Positions 36,801 through 48,854 of a stretch of DNA of 64,000 nt are shown here, piece after piece. The DNA comes from Xestospongia bergquistia. Its lineage: Eukaryota; Porifera; Demospongiae; Haplosclerida; Petrosiidae. Under the pieces are notes generated by a model, which worked only from the letters and a program-made list of their open reading frames with translations, was not told where the DNA came from and ran no database searches. A program made the position numbers and the translations under genes. Every line of letters begins with the position of its first letter. Position 1 is the first letter of the stretch. The DNA lies in the NCBI GenBank assembly GCA_963965975.1, contig OZ014420.1, positions 770,001 to 834,000 on the forward strand, written 5' to 3'.

Positions 36801-39800
36801 TATCAGCATTTGCATCATATTCACTACATGTACATATATTATACAAATCTTCATTTAATAGACAGTATTGGAAACTATACTATACATAGAGGCAATTCTT
36901 AGTATATCATTCCACTTAGGACACATAACAGTAGGGACAGTTTCAAGATTCCAAATTGAATAGGTTTGGCATTTCAATAACTTGGCATTAATAAAATGAC
37001 GTGATAATTACTGAGAACAACTGGCTTAGGAGACAGACTTTGCACAAAAACAGGAAGATATCATCAGAGTTGGCTGTGTCTGGTGTGACAATATAACAGA
37101 GTTCAATAGAGAACAATGTTAACTAAATTAATTTCATACCATAATTGGTAAAATAGAACAGGGTAGGATAGATCATATTGGACAGATGATGATATTATGA
37201 GAGTTCTTTCAAGTGAATAGAACGGTAATTATATTACATACTCAAGGGGATGAATGTTTCAAAATGACCAAAAAAGAAGAAATGCTGCTTATTTATATTA
37301 CAATAAAATGAAATATCATGATATAACGTCACATGAGATACGTACATAGTATTAGTTCTATTAACAAGATTGTTAAGTAAATATTTACAATAACACAAGT
37401 TCCCCTAACAAGTTCCGATGATTCTTCCTATACTATGTAATGTAAAGTATTTACCTGTTAACAGATGATGGTAATTCATCTCTGATTGCAGTACTAGGGA
37501 GATCACTGCCAACTTTCTCTCTCCTATTTTAAAAAACAAATTATAACATTATATATATTTACTAGAACAATTAGCATTAATTTTATAGCCAGTACATAGA
37601 GAGTATTCCAGTCAATTCTAGTATTGTTGATTAGTATTATAACTGTGAAAAAAATTCCTAAGATCCTTTTTGTAGTTATAAATGATGTAATATTAAAGAC
37701 TGGAGAATTTACTGATGTTATAATACCACTACTTTCTCAATGCTAAAGCTTCAAATAGCCACACCTATCTTATTAGTTATTATTACATTAACAGTCTTGT
37801 TCATCACATTATACAATAATACAATCAATACAAACATATGAGCATATATAATGAAAATAACATCTCTTTCTTTGGTAGGCTGCAAATAAATTTAACATCA
37901 ACTTTAAATGACAACAATAATGTCAGTAACGCTTTGCACAATCTTCCATTATAAGTGAAGACTGGTTCAGTGGCTACCTAACTCTTATATAGCACATTTG
38001 TCCCACTCAGTGCATCATGTGACATGCATATGATATACATGTGATAAGCACTGAGTTCTATTTGTGTGCACAAAGTATGGCCAGTGTAGACAGCCCCTCC
38101 CACAAGAGGACTGGAGACACCCACCCTCATTATAATTTTACTCTATACCTTTCTGCTGCTTTATCTGTGTACTTAGTTGGTAATTCATGAAGTTTTTCAT
38201 TGTAAGTGTCTTTGACCTAAAAAGTGACAAAAATATTTTTAAAATACTCTCAAATTTAAGTAATTAACAAATAATTTTGATTGTTTTTCCTATTTAAACA
38301 TACACTTTTATATTTTAGTTTCCTATTTAAACATACACTTTTATATTTTAGTTTCCTATTTAAACATACACTTTTATATTTTAGTTTCCTATTTAAACAT
38401 ACACTTTTATATTTTACTTTCCTATTTAAACATACCCTTAATCCATATTTCTTTTTAATTTTATTTAACTCTTTTCTTCTCTGAGTTTCCAATGAGTCTG
38501 CACTGGTCTCATCGGACATATTACTACCTACAACAATGCCCAGCTGTGAACATTCAGTACAACAAGACATTCCACGATGAATATGAAGAAGAAAGGTTGT
38601 TGAACCAATAGTTAACAAGTCACCATGTTGTAAAAGATATGGTTTACTGTCTTGCTTAGGCTGAAAAAAAAACAAAGTCCATTAAAAATTAATTTTAATA
38701 ATAATTATTTAAATAAATTGATCAATCTATTTTTCATCCATTTGTCTATCCATCCATCTATTTATCATTCTCTCTATCCCATCTCATGAATCCAACGGTA
38801 ATGATCCTTATCTTATAGTTTGTACCCTCCTCCTAGAGTACTACCACACAACAACACAAAACTTAATACAATACATCTATCAACTAGACAATTGTCTAAA
38901 TGGATATAGCTCCATTGAGCACAATAATTAACAATTACATCATAATTACATCACAATTAAATCAACACATTACATAAACAAACTGTCAGGTACAAGTGAC
39001 ATGACAGCTGCTCACATAAGTTATCAGACCATTTCAATAAACCTTATTATAACAAATTGGTCAGCTGCTCATAAACCTCAATTCAATTAATTTACTATAT
39101 AAGAATCATACAGAATTCTGTCCAATTAGTCTTAATGGCTCCTACTCAACACATTAGAGACAATTAAATTATGTATCTCTATTTGTCAGCTGCTATATCC
39201 TATAATGTGACTGTTCTACATTTTAACAACAGGCACAATTGTGGTTTGCGTGTGTGTCCAGGTGAGAAGTGTAGTTACCATGGTAACATCTATGTGATAC
39301 AATATGGGATGTAAAGAGGAGGTAGTAATGAATTGAAATACGTACAAGTGTGTGCATGTATGCCCGTGTGTGGGTGGGTGACATGTCTTCACTTCTTATG
39401 TTAGTTATTATTTCAAAAGTTAGATATTTTTAACCCTTTCTAAGCAGATATCAATGTTCCTTACACAAACTACTAAATACTTATAATTAAAACATTCAAT
39501 GTTCAATTAACTTTGTATGTCAAAATTAATCCTGTCTTAAAAATATTAGTTATTATTTCAAAAGTTAGATAATTTTAACCCTTTCTAAGCAGATATCAAT
39601 GTTCCTTACACAAACTACTAAATACTTATAATTAAAAAATTCAATGTTTAATTAACTTTGCATGTCAAAATTAACCCCTAAGCAACTGAGGAATTAAAAA
39701 ATGAATTCTTATAATAATAGTTTTATTATGAGAGGGGCATTAGTGGTCAATTAAGTTAATTAGACAAAGACATTTCCAGACAATAAGATCAGATACTAGC

Positions 39801-42800
39801 TTTTTGTTCCAGCTGGACAATTATACAGTATATGGGCTCCATTGATATAACAATAAAAATATATTTTATTACAGTTGTAACATCCCATATTAATAAATGT
39901 ATTATTCAACCTCTGTACTGTGGACTCAACTATAATTAATATTGATTATGTAATCAATATTTTAAGTTAAGAACCATCTAATTCAGATGACACTTCCAAT
40001 ATGTACATAAATTATAATTTTCAACATCTAAAGGTGAAGAGGACTCCTGGTGCTCTCTCTCTCTGTCTCTTTCTCTCTCTGTGTCTCTCTCTCTCCCTCC
40101 CTCCAACCAACCACTGTTTTACATATCTTTATGTCCTTCTAGTGGTTTTGGACTTACCTCACTCAGCCTGCTGCTGTTGATAAATGTTCCATTTTGACTG
40201 CCACAATCTTTCAAAGCAAACATTTCTTTTCTTCTAAGATAGATGATTTCACAGTGAAGTTTACTAACTTGAAGGTCTAATATACGAAGACATTTGGGAC
40301 CAATTACATCTCTAAATGAGAATTAAAAGATAATTTTAAACACTAACTCAATAATCTTAAATTTAAAAAATCACTCTCTAAATAACTTGAATGAATATTT
40401 CTATAAAATTAAACTATTCATTACAAAATCCTCTTGACTCATACAATAAATCCAGGTAAAATCTATTTAAGCAAATAAACATTTAGTCATGGAGCTTCAA
40501 AAAAACTGTCTTAGTACAGATACAATATCAGTATAGAAGTTGAAATACACATATAAACATTAGTATGAGACTAGAAACATTAATATGAGACTAGAAATAT
40601 TAGTATGAGACTAGAAACATTAATATGAGACTGGAAATATTAGTATGAGACTAGAAATATTAGTATGAGACTAGAAACATTAGTATGAGACTAGAAATAT
40701 TAGTATGAGACTAGAAACATTAGTATGAGACTAGAAATATTAGTATGAGACTAGAAATATTAGTATGAGACTAGAAACATTAGTATGAGACTAGAAATAT
40801 TAGTATGAGACTAGAACATTAGTATGAGACTAGAAATATTAGTATGAGACTAGAAACATTAGTATGAGACTAGAAATATTAGTATGAGACTAGAAATATT
40901 AGTATGAGACTAGAAACATTAGTATGAGACTAGAAATATTAGTATGAGACTAGAAATATTAGTATGAGACTAGAAACATTAGTATGAGACTAGAAATATT
41001 AGTATGAGACTAGAAACATTAGTATGAGACTAGAAATATTAGTATGAGACTAGAAATATTAGTATGAGACTAGAAACATTAGTATGAGACTAGAAACATT
41101 AGTATGAGACTAGAAATATTAGTATGAGACTAGAAATAATTGCTCTTAATATAAAAGATGAGAATACATGTTTGATGATAAAATAGTTCACCTTCCAATT
41201 GTAGCACCTTCTGCTGTTATAAGACTGATACATTTCCGAGCATCCTGGTTACCAGCGAGTTCTGATGCAGTACCTATTATTTTAGAGTCTGTAGTTTGTG
41301 GTATCATTCTAATACAAGGTGGCCATTCACTCATTGGAGGAGGTGAGTCAGGAATAATATTGGACTCTAAAATAAAAAAAATATCCATTTTAATATTATG
41401 CTTCTGACTGTCTGTTCATCTATCCACTCAACCCGACACCATCCATCCATTGACTTATCTATCTGTCCATCCATTCATCCATCCATCAATGTACCATCTT
41501 CAAACATCAAATCTAATTGAGTTGGTTTCTCCTCTTCAACTACACGATCTTCAAGTGTCATTGGTTCGGACTGAATAGTACACACGTCTTCTGAGGGATC
41601 TATTTCTTGCGGTGGTAGTTCCACACGAGAATGAACTTGATATTGTTTCAAATCATAATCATATATATAATATGTACCATTCTCAGCATCATAATATAAC
41701 TGATTGACCTTTATAAAGAGACACAATACACTTAATTTTTTATTAAACTACAAATGTGTGTTACAACTGTTGTATATCTAATACATTGTAGTTAATACAG
41801 GGTTTCATTTAGGGGGCGCGGGAGGGGGGATTTGCCCCCCCTTGCCAGAGTCTTGCCCCCCTTGGACATTAGGTTAGCCATTTTTTTTTCAAGGGGTAAT
41901 TGGATGTAATGAATACAGAACTGAAACTCAACACAAGGAATATACAGCATAAGATAACATTAGGCTAAGCACAAGAAGAATGTACAGTTTTTAATCTAAA
42001 CAACTATTCTTCTACTCTTCCTATTCCATGTCATTTGAAAACTACAAATGGTCTGAAAATGTGACACAAGCGATCTCAGAGGGTCGAAAATTCAAAAATT
42101 TTCTGGGGCACATGCCTCCAGACTCCCCTAGAGGGCATGCTGTCGCAAGCAGTCCCTTCGCCCCCCTAAATTTTCTCTAAGTATTATTTGCCCCCCCCCT
42201 GTCCATTTTTCTAAATGAAACCCTGTAATAGCACCACAAGAAGTGTATGTAATGAGTATGGAAGGAGATACATACTAAAGTGGATTTCATTGATAACTCA
42301 AAATGCCAGTTTATAAAGGTTGTATATACAATCTTGGTAGAAAATGCAATATTTCAATGTGAAATTAATACTAGACCCTAGACCGTAAAAATTGGAGCTT
42401 AATTGTATTAATTTCACATTAAAGTATTTTTTTCTACTGGGACGGTAGCCAGTGTTTTTTTAAAAAAATATAGACTTGTTATATAAGTGAAATGGAGCAA
42501 TCTGATTGGTCACTTAAGGCATAGCATGGTATAATGTACACAATGCACATCACACACTCCAACAAGTTATGATCTTAAAATATTACTAATCCTATCTATA
42601 CAGAGGCAGGTGGGGGTTAAAAATATGTTAGCAACGAAACTATTACATTCTCTGAGATGACAGTAAAGATTATTGTTGAACTCACTTGATCATAATAAAG
42701 TCCTGTATTATGATCATAATATAGACCAGATGCTTCATCGTAGACAAAACCATATTGTTGAGTGGCGTTATCAGATGCTGTAGCAAGTTGGGCAGCTATA

Positions 42801-43859
42801 TCACCGGTCATTGCAATAGGCTGAGATTGAGTCTGTTCAGGCTGGGTCTGAGACTCTGTTGCAATAGTTAGATATAAGAACCAGATAATACTTTATGTAA
42901 ATAGAGATTCATCTAATAGAATGAATCTAATTTAGTTTAATAGGCTGAGACTGAGTCTGTTCAGGCTGGGTCTGAGACTCTGTTGCTATAGTTAGACATA
43001 AGAACCAGATAATACTTTATGTAAATAGAGATTCATCTAATAGAATGAATCTAATTTAGTTTAATAGGCTGAGACTGAGTCTGTTCAGGCTGGGTCTGAG
43101 ACTCTTTTCTATTGTTAGAGATGAAAACCAGATAATACTTTATACAAAATAGAGATTCATGTAATATAACAAGTCTAATTTAGGTTTAATTATAGTAATA
43201 AACAGAAATATTCTCATTACCATTAGTGATGTCATCATTCTGAGCAGCTGTTTCATAAGTAGACGGTGCCAGAAACTGTTGGGTGATCTGAAATAAAATA
43301 AAAATATAAAAGACAATCAAACAAATTTAGATTTAAAAACTTACTGATTCATAATAGTACCCAGATTCTCGATGATAATAAAGCAGACACTGTTCCACTC
43401 TTTCATATCCCCCTTTGTAGACCCATTCTGGTTCTGAAGCTGACTGAGATTGAGTCTCTAAAACAGAAGAAAATGAAACAAAAGTAAAGGCAGTGTCTAA
43501 TATTGGTACCTAATATCAACATGCATAATGGTGTCTATCTATGACGAGATTAATGGGTGGGTGGGGTTTTATTGCCAACCACTAATTGTAGGTGTGGCTG
43601 CAGGTGCAGCATTCTTCTCCCTGTCTGAAGAGGCCTGTCTCTCACTGGAAGTAGCATCATCCTCGTTGTCTCTATGTTCTTTCAAGACTGTGTTCTCTTG
43701 TTTTAATTGAGACATTTCTCTTAACAATTCCTTCATTTCAGACTGTAGAGCTTCATTATGACTCAATAGTGATGACTTCTCGTATTCTAGTTTCTTTATT
43801 AAGTCTTTTAACTGCTTAAGCTCTTTCTCCATCTCTGGAGCCTCTACAATGTCAGCCAT
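33662..43859 (-). CDS. AGGF1: AGGF1-like protein with OCRE-type Tyr repeats, FHA and G-patch domains, 12 exons
   Basis: Orthologue of angiogenic factor with G-patch and FHA domains 1, a nuclear, RNA-processing-linked protein. Twelve exons join in frame to 597 residues: 43583-43859, 43345-43457, 43221-43287, 42686-42855, 41495-41708, 41192-41366, 40158-40311, 38436-38660, 38149-38216, 37455-37523, 35568-35667, 33662-33823. An N-terminal coiled coil (MEKELKQLKDLIKKLEYEK) is followed by OCRE-like aromatic repeats (FVYDEASGLYYDHNTGLYYD, LYYDAENGTYYIYDYDL). The FHA domain holds ATIGR, SKLHCEI and GSQNGTFIN. The G-patch is KGRQMLLKIGWQEGESLG; the C-terminus has AGLGYG. It is shorter than human (714), mainly in linkers. 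Several introns carry tandem arrays, MITE-like elements and duplicated splice sites (separate entries). Confidence 0.93.
33831..33866 (-). repeat. (CT)n tract, transcribed strand, before the last AGGF1 exon
   Basis: GA repeats on the plus strand are CT on the sense strand of AGGF1 and end a few bases before the acceptor aaatag|atatct at 33823. The tract thus forms the polypyrimidine tract. Confidence 0.9.
38286..38431 (-). repeat. 33-bp tandem repeat reiterating the 5' splice site of AGGF1 exon 8
   Basis: Four to five copies of a 33-bp unit. On the sense strand each contains gtatgtttaaatagga, identical to the first bases of the intron after the inferred donor (ttaagg|gtatgt at 38436/38435). 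The array is open in the AGGF1 frame, giving an 11-residue repeat (VCLNRKLKYKS). Confidence 0.9.
39401..39680. repeat. 144-bp tandem duplication in AGGF1 intron
   Basis: Two copies starting ttagttattatttcaaaag at 39401 and 39545, nearly identical for about 130 bp. Intronic, with no coding content. Confidence 0.9.
40553..41134. repeat. 20-bp minisatellite in AGGF1 intron 6
   Basis: About 29 copies of agtatgagactagaaacatt and its aaatatt variant, which alternate semi-regularly. It lies between the two FHA-encoding exons, roughly 55 bases inside the intron from the exon-6 donor. Confidence 0.95.
41797..42227. mobile_element. MITE-like non-autonomous DNA element in AGGF1 intron
   Basis: Terminal inverted repeats cagggtttcatttag and ctaaatgaaaccctg bound a ~430-bp segment and are flanked by TA on both sides (possible TA target-site duplication). 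Just inside each end are G/C-rich runs (ggggggatttgccccccc type) unlike the AT-rich surroundings. There is no ORF for a transposase. Superfamily is uncertain: CAGGG termini occur in hAT elements, but an 8-bp duplication is not seen. Confidence 0.8.
42334..42440. mobile_element. Small hairpin (MITE-like) element in AGGF1 intron
   Basis: Imperfect inverted arms of about 35 bp: left contains tttcaatgtgaaattaata, right contains tattaatttcacattaaa. They enclose about 35 bp with ctagaccctagaccg. A related half, with caatgtgaaattaata and cctagaccctaaa, occurs at about 48885-48945, which supports dispersal. Confidence 0.7.
42818..43189 (-). repeat. Triplicated 124-bp segment spanning the acceptor of AGGF1 exon 4
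   Basis: Three tandem copies (starting 42818, 42942, 43066) each contain the first ~43 bases of exon 4 and the adjacent intron. Copies 1 and 2 are nearly identical. Only the 3'-most copy in transcription order (acceptor at 42855/42856) continues into the full exon; the others run in frame into a stop (aaactaaattag). Confidence 0.92.
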
Positions 43860-44299
43860 TTTTCTCTAGAGAACACGTGTACAAGTAATTTTACGGAATG
43901 TAAACGAAAATCCTGCTTAAAAGAATTCCGTATACTTAATTAATATTAAGTTTAAAGACACAGGCCTGTCTTAAGCATATGTACAGGACTGAGACCACGA
44001 AACTGAAAGTGTTATTATTGACCTACTCACTAAATCATAAAAAAAATGATAATGTAATTAATAAAATTAATGATATACTATAACTAGACTAACAAAAGAC
44101 AAAGTGAAAATGAAAACAAAACAAAAGGGATAACAATAATCAAAACAACTTGCAAACTTGTATATATGTCATACCATCAAATATCTGCATCAATTAGTGT
44201 AGTAATTAAAGGACATAAAATCAAATATAATCATTAATTAATTAATACACATAATTATGATATACTAATTTATTATTAATACTATTGTTTAAATATTGT
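43860..44299. other. Intergenic region: AGGF1 promoter side and SCAMP 3' end
   Basis: About 440 bp of AT-rich DNA upstream of the AGGF1 ATG (both genes on the minus strand). It contains the AGGF1 5' UTR/promoter and the SCAMP 3' UTR; no specific element was recognised. Confidence 0.5.
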
Positions 44300-44461
44300 C
44301 TATTTATCTTCACTCGCAGCTGATAATGTTGCACTTACACCAGCTTTAACTCCGCCCTTCACAGCATCACGAACATACTTATTTCCAGCTGCTCCTTTAG
44401 CAGCTTCAGCAGCTGCTCTGTCTAATGTTCCGCCAGATGCTCGATAGTAACGGTGAACCTG

Positions 44462-44493
<32 letters not shown>

Positions 44494-45707
44494 CAGAGAG
44501 AGAGACAGAGAGAGAGAGAAACAGAGAGACAGACAGAGACAGACAGAGCATTCATTTACAATACACATGAGAGAGAGAGAGATTAGATCAAGTTGTATTA
44601 AACAATCCAAATATGGCCTTCAATTAGCATAGTATAGTATAAAATTGATCATTGTTGCAACAGTTCTTACCAGAAAAATCATGACAGCAGCCCAGGGAAC
44701 GAGGAGTAGCCATAGGAAGCTCAATGTTAACCACATACCACCAATTACCTTACTAACTTGTAAAACATTGACACCAGAAATGATCCCACTAGAGAGAAAA
44801 AATAGAAAAATTAAACATAAAGAGAAGAGATATTTCATCAACAATCTTACACAGAAAATGATGGTGGTCCAAGAGCAAATATTACCCAGACAGCACATTG
44901 AATAACCATTATAAAGAAGAACCACATGAAAGCTAGTGAGCTGTCTTTTCTAAAAGAAACAACACAAAAAACAGTTAATAAAATACTACTTCATAAACTA
45001 CTTACCTATAAGCATAATAGGATGGCATGAACCAACAGAAAAGAGCAGATAGAGGCAACAAAAACAACCAAACTATAGCCAACACAACTGTAACAATAGC
45101 TTCTGTAGCATTTAAGCCATTATCTTTGTCTTGTATAGATACAGCAGCTCCAGGTATTGAGACAACCAAATTCAAAAAGAGAAGCAAAGTGTATGCTAAA
45201 AGATGGAGCAAAGTTATCATAGTGAAAAACTCAGAACCAATTAAGTTATTATAATAGTGGTAGCTAAAAATATTACAATAAATACAATTCATTTTATTAA
45301 TAATTTACATGAACAATAATAGGGGCTCTACTTAAATAATAATAATAGGGGCTCTACTTAAATAATTGCTAACATCATTTCTCACTACAACAGAACAGTT
45401 TAAAAGGCTCAATCATTAGATTAAAATTTTACAAAAACACATTATTACACATTTTGTGAAGTTTAGAGTTTAAATAATAATTTTATTAAATAAAAGCAAC
45501 TATATGAACTCAATTTATTTTATAGAGGAATTGCAAGACTTACCAAATAAGAGTCCAATGAGAGATCTGACTTTCCATCGCTCTGATGGAGGGATCTCTT
45601 CACTAATATTAATGTAAAAACAAGGTTGACATGGACAGAACTTGGGAAGTGGTGGAAAATTCTTTGGACGAGCTGTAACACACACAGACACAGACACAGA
45701 CACACAC

Positions 45708-45738
<31 letters not shown>

Positions 45739-47122
45739 AGGGAGGGAGGGAGGGAGAGAGGGAAGAAGAGAGGGTGGGAGAGAGAGCATTAAGTAAGTTA
45801 AACATAAAAATGATACAGACTGAAAATCTACTTAAGTTGTGTATATAAAGTCTCCATAAATTTGTAAAAATATATTGTTATAATTACCTTCACTACCAAG
45901 TCTAGCCAAATTTCTTTCCCTTTCTAACAATTCTGATTCTCGTTTTGATATTTCCTACAAAACAAACAAACAAACTCTTTAATTAATATATTAAATATAA
46001 TTAATATCATTGTATTGTTTACATTGTATGAATGTTTGTGTATATAATGATACAAAATAACTAACCTCTTCTCTCTTCTTTAAGTCGGCATCTTGGCTAA
46101 ATTTTGCTGGCTGTGTGAGTAGTATATAAAAAATATAATCATATTTTACTATTGATATATTTTAATAATAATTATTTTAAACTGTTTATAACCCCAACAT
46201 AATTTTCCTAATGACACCATGTTACATACATATATATTGTCATGCTTTAATACAGCTGTCTTGTGACTTACAGCTGGTTGGTAAGTAGGTGTTTGAGTTG
46301 GTTCTGTAGGAAGGACAGCAGGAGAAGTGGCTGGTTCCAATGGAGGTGGAGGACGCTGTGGTACAGCAGTCTTTTTTTTCTTGGGTTGTTTTTTCTCTTG
46401 AGGTTTTGTAGGTGGAGGAGGAAGTTTAGGTGGCTACAAAGAAACCTCCAATTAAAAACATTGCTTTACAAAGACCTTTCCTTAGGGGTGTGGCAGGTAA
46501 CAACATTAGAGGGTCTTATAAATGGCTCATAAAGCTAGTGACATATAATGTTACATGAATTACATATAAATATATAAGAAATATTATATCGAAATTGCTA
46601 GCATGTAAGAGATTATATATCAAAGTCTAGTTTTAAAATGAAAGTGCATTAATTGGGTCATATTGAAGTCATATGATTTGAATGTTTACTCAGCATGTCA
46701 CATGTTATACATAATATAATCAATATTTATAAGTTATATTAACTTGTATTGCTGAATTAAATAAATTTCAATTTACAATTTCAAATAAAATGACATCTAC
46801 CAATTGTATTGTTCATGCAAACATTAATGAGAGTTGTAGAACTAACCACACCCCCTAATGTATCACGTGACCTACTTCAGGTTCCTTAGCTACCTCTTCA
46901 GCAAAGGGATTATAATCGTCAACAGAAGGTGGTTGACTGCCTTGCTGAACAGAGGGATCCTATAAAAAATAAAGAAAAAACTTTGAGGCAGGATTATGTT
47001 CACATGTAAAGGTTAAGCAGTTTGAACAACACAACTATTGTATCAATTATTTACTAAGCACTCACAGCAAACGGATTTATATTGCTAGGATCTGCAAAAG
47101 GATTGTCTTCAAAGTCAGCCAT
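44300..47122 (-). CDS. SCAMP: Secretory carrier-associated membrane protein (SCAMP), 10 exons
   Basis: Tetraspanning protein of post-Golgi recycling and exocytic membranes. Ten exons join in frame to 369 residues: 47066-47122, 46876-46959, 46272-46433, 46066-46110, 45888-45954, 45544-45672, 45006-45195, 44851-44949, 44671-44788, 44300-44458. The N-terminus carries three NPF endocytic motifs (NPFADP, INPFAD, YNPFAEE), then a Pro-rich stretch and a coiled coil (EISKRESELLERERNLARLG). The conserved core has CPCQPCFYINISEEIP, four membrane segments (LLLFLNLVVSI; AIVTVVLAIVWLFLLPL; FMWFFFIMVIQCAVWVIFAL; LTLSFLWLLLVPWAAVMIFL) and the SCAMP E-peptide equivalent CWFMPSYYAYR. The cytosolic tail is Ala-rich. 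Length matches NPF-containing SCAMPs (SCAMP1-3). Paralogue number cannot be assigned, since a basal animal may have one ancestral gene. Confidence 0.96.
44461..44530 (-). repeat. (CT)n tract at the 3' splice site of the last SCAMP exon
   Basis: GA on plus is CT on the sense strand, running directly to ccag|gttcac at 44459/44458. A similar CA/GA tract (45675-45765) lies upstream of the exon-6 acceptor. Confidence 0.9.
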
Positions 47123-47365
47123 TTTGGATCAGTTTGTCCAATAATGGTGCAGAGAATTTGTACAGTTTTTTGAGAAAAGAATAAACAAAAGACAAGGATT
47201 ACAGGCTTTTAAAAAGACAAGCCCACCAGTTCCTCTTATCAGTCTAAATCTGAGATCACGTGTCATAACATGTGATCGTCATTGAACTATGAATATTAAT
47301 TAATAAAACAATAATTACTGTTAATTAAGTTAACAATTAATTATCAACTATTTCTAGAAGAGATT
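47123..47365. promoter_or_regulatory. Divergent promoter region, SCAMP / first DUF4442 gene
   Basis: Start codons on opposite strands are 243 bp apart. No assignable element is visible apart from AT-rich stretches near 47285-47345. Confidence 0.45.
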
Positions 47366-47875
47366 ATGGCAAAGGTTTTTGGCAAATTACTGAGATCTCA
47401 TCGAAATAAAGCGACTCGTTTTATACTCAATACTTGGCCTCCATTATTTGCACAAGGTATCAAGGTAACAAACATTAATCCCTCTATGACAAGAATGGAT
47501 GTCCGAATCAAGTCAAGATTTTATAACCAAAGTGCTCTTGCTGCTATATTTGGTGGTAGTTTATATTGTATGACTGAACCATTCTATTCGTTACTATTTT
47601 TAGCACATATAGGACGTGATCATTATGTTGCAGACAAAAGTGCATCAATTGAATTTATGTCACCAGGAAGAAAGACAGTTAATGTAACATATGAAATCAC
47701 ACCTGCTCAGATTCAAGATGTCGTTGAGAGATGTAAAGATGGAGCACCTGTATTAAAAACATTTAATGTTGATTTAATAGATACTTCAGGAGAACTAGTA
47801 GCTCAAGTTGAGAAGGTTGTGTACATTAGAAAGAAAATGAAGAAATCTAATAATAAAAATGACAACCAGGTCTAG
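47366..47875 (+). CDS. DUF4442 hotdog-fold (putative thioesterase-like) protein, copy 1
   Basis: Single-exon gene of 169 residues. It matches the bacterial DUF4442 pattern throughout: LNTWPPLFAQGIKVTNI, FGGSLYCMTEPFYSLLFLAHIGRDHYVADKSASIEFMSPG and a C-terminal VAQVEKVVYIRKK. DUF4442 proteins adopt a hotdog fold related to acyl-CoA thioesterases, but the substrate is not known. No signal peptide is obvious. It is the first of three tandem copies on the same strand and the most diverged in its first two thirds. It is intronless in an intron-rich region, compatible with transfer from bacteria or with retroposition. Confidence 0.9.
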   Translation: MAKVFGKLLRSHRNKATRFILNTWPPLFAQGIKVTNINPSMTRMDVRIKSRFYNQSALAAIFGGSLYCMTEPFYSLLFLAHIGRDHYVADKSASIEFMSPGRKTVNVTYEITPAQIQDVVERCKDGAPVLKTFNVDLIDTSGELVAQVEKVVYIRKKMKKSNNKNDNQV

Positions 47876-48164
47876 TATTCGTATAATTTTAAAAAATAAT
47901 TATTATTAAAAACTAATTATTATTATTAAACCAATGCAATCTTTAATATAAATATTTACAGAGCCCACGTTGAAGAATAGTTAATTAACTAATTGTTTTA
48001 ATAACCACTTTAGTCAACGAACGCGCCAAACATAATTAATATTTGAAATAGTGATAAAATTAATATTCAAACTTAATAACTACGGATTAAAATATGGCGT
48101 AGTAAAATCTTATTTTTATTCATTGACCGCCGCCTACTATAGTTGAATGATAATTGATATAGTC

Positions 48165-48683
48165 ATGGCGTTTGTGAAAACGTTTTTTAAATTATTAATT
48201 TATGTTCGTACTCATCAAAAATATGCGATTTTACTTCGTCTACTTCTCAATACATGGCCTCCTTTTAGAAGACAAGGAATCAGAGTAACAAATATCAACA
48301 AATCATTAACAAGAATAGATCTTCAACTCAAACCAAAGTGGTCGAACCAAAGTGCCTTTGCTGTATTTGGTGGGAGTGTATACAGTATGACAGATCCCTT
48401 CTATGCATTGATATTTTTAGCACACATTGGTAATAGCCATATTGTGTGGGACAAGAGTGCGCTCATTACATTTATTTCACCGGCAAAAAACACCATTAAT
48501 GTAACATATGAAATCACACCTGCTCAGATTCAAGATGTCGTTGAGAGATGTAAAGATGGAGCACCTGTGTTAGAAACATTTAATGTTGATTTAATAGATA
48601 CTTCAGGAGAACTAATAGCTCAAGTTGAGAAGGTTGTATACATTAGAAAGAAACAAGAAAAAACATCTAGTGATCAAAAATGA
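48165..48683 (+). CDS. DUF4442 hotdog-fold protein, copy 2
   Basis: Single exon, 172 residues from ATG 48165. An upstream in-frame ATG at 48147 would add six residues, but 48165 aligns with copy 3, where the same tagtcATG context precedes the start. It contains LNTWPPFRRQGIRVTNIN, VFGGSVYSMTDPFYALIFLA and HIVWDKSALITF. The last ~55 codons are almost identical at DNA level to copies 1 and 3, while the 5' part differs clearly from copy 1. Confidence 0.9.
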   Translation: MAFVKTFFKLLIYVRTHQKYAILLRLLLNTWPPFRRQGIRVTNINKSLTRIDLQLKPKWSNQSAFAVFGGSVYSMTDPFYALIFLAHIGNSHIVWDKSALITFISPAKNTINVTYEITPAQIQDVVERCKDGAPVLETFNVDLIDTSGELIAQVEKVVYIRKKQEKTSSDQK

Positions 48684-48733
48684 AGTGGATAACAAACAAT
48701 ATCTCTTCATACTATATTATAATCATTAAAAGG

Positions 48734-48854
48734 TAGTGTTTATAGGTCTGGCAGGAACTGCATACTTCATTTTGTATTAAACTGATCCCCCACCCCTAGG
48801 ACTTAAACAGCACATGCAGCAAAGTATGACTTCTACCTAGACCTATAGACACTA
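48734..48854. mobile_element. Short inverted-repeat (MITE-like) element between DUF4442 copies 2 and 3
   Basis: Arms tagtgtttataggtct (left) and agacctatagacacta (right) are inverted copies with one mismatch. The similarity extends imperfectly inward to about 39 bp per arm, around a C-rich centre. No ORF. Its position suggests insertion after the gene duplication or as part of the spacer. Confidence 0.7.

Noticed and set aside
38281-38484. Plus-strand Phe/Leu-rich ORF
   Set aside because: Antisense of the 33-bp repeat and AGGF1 exon 8.
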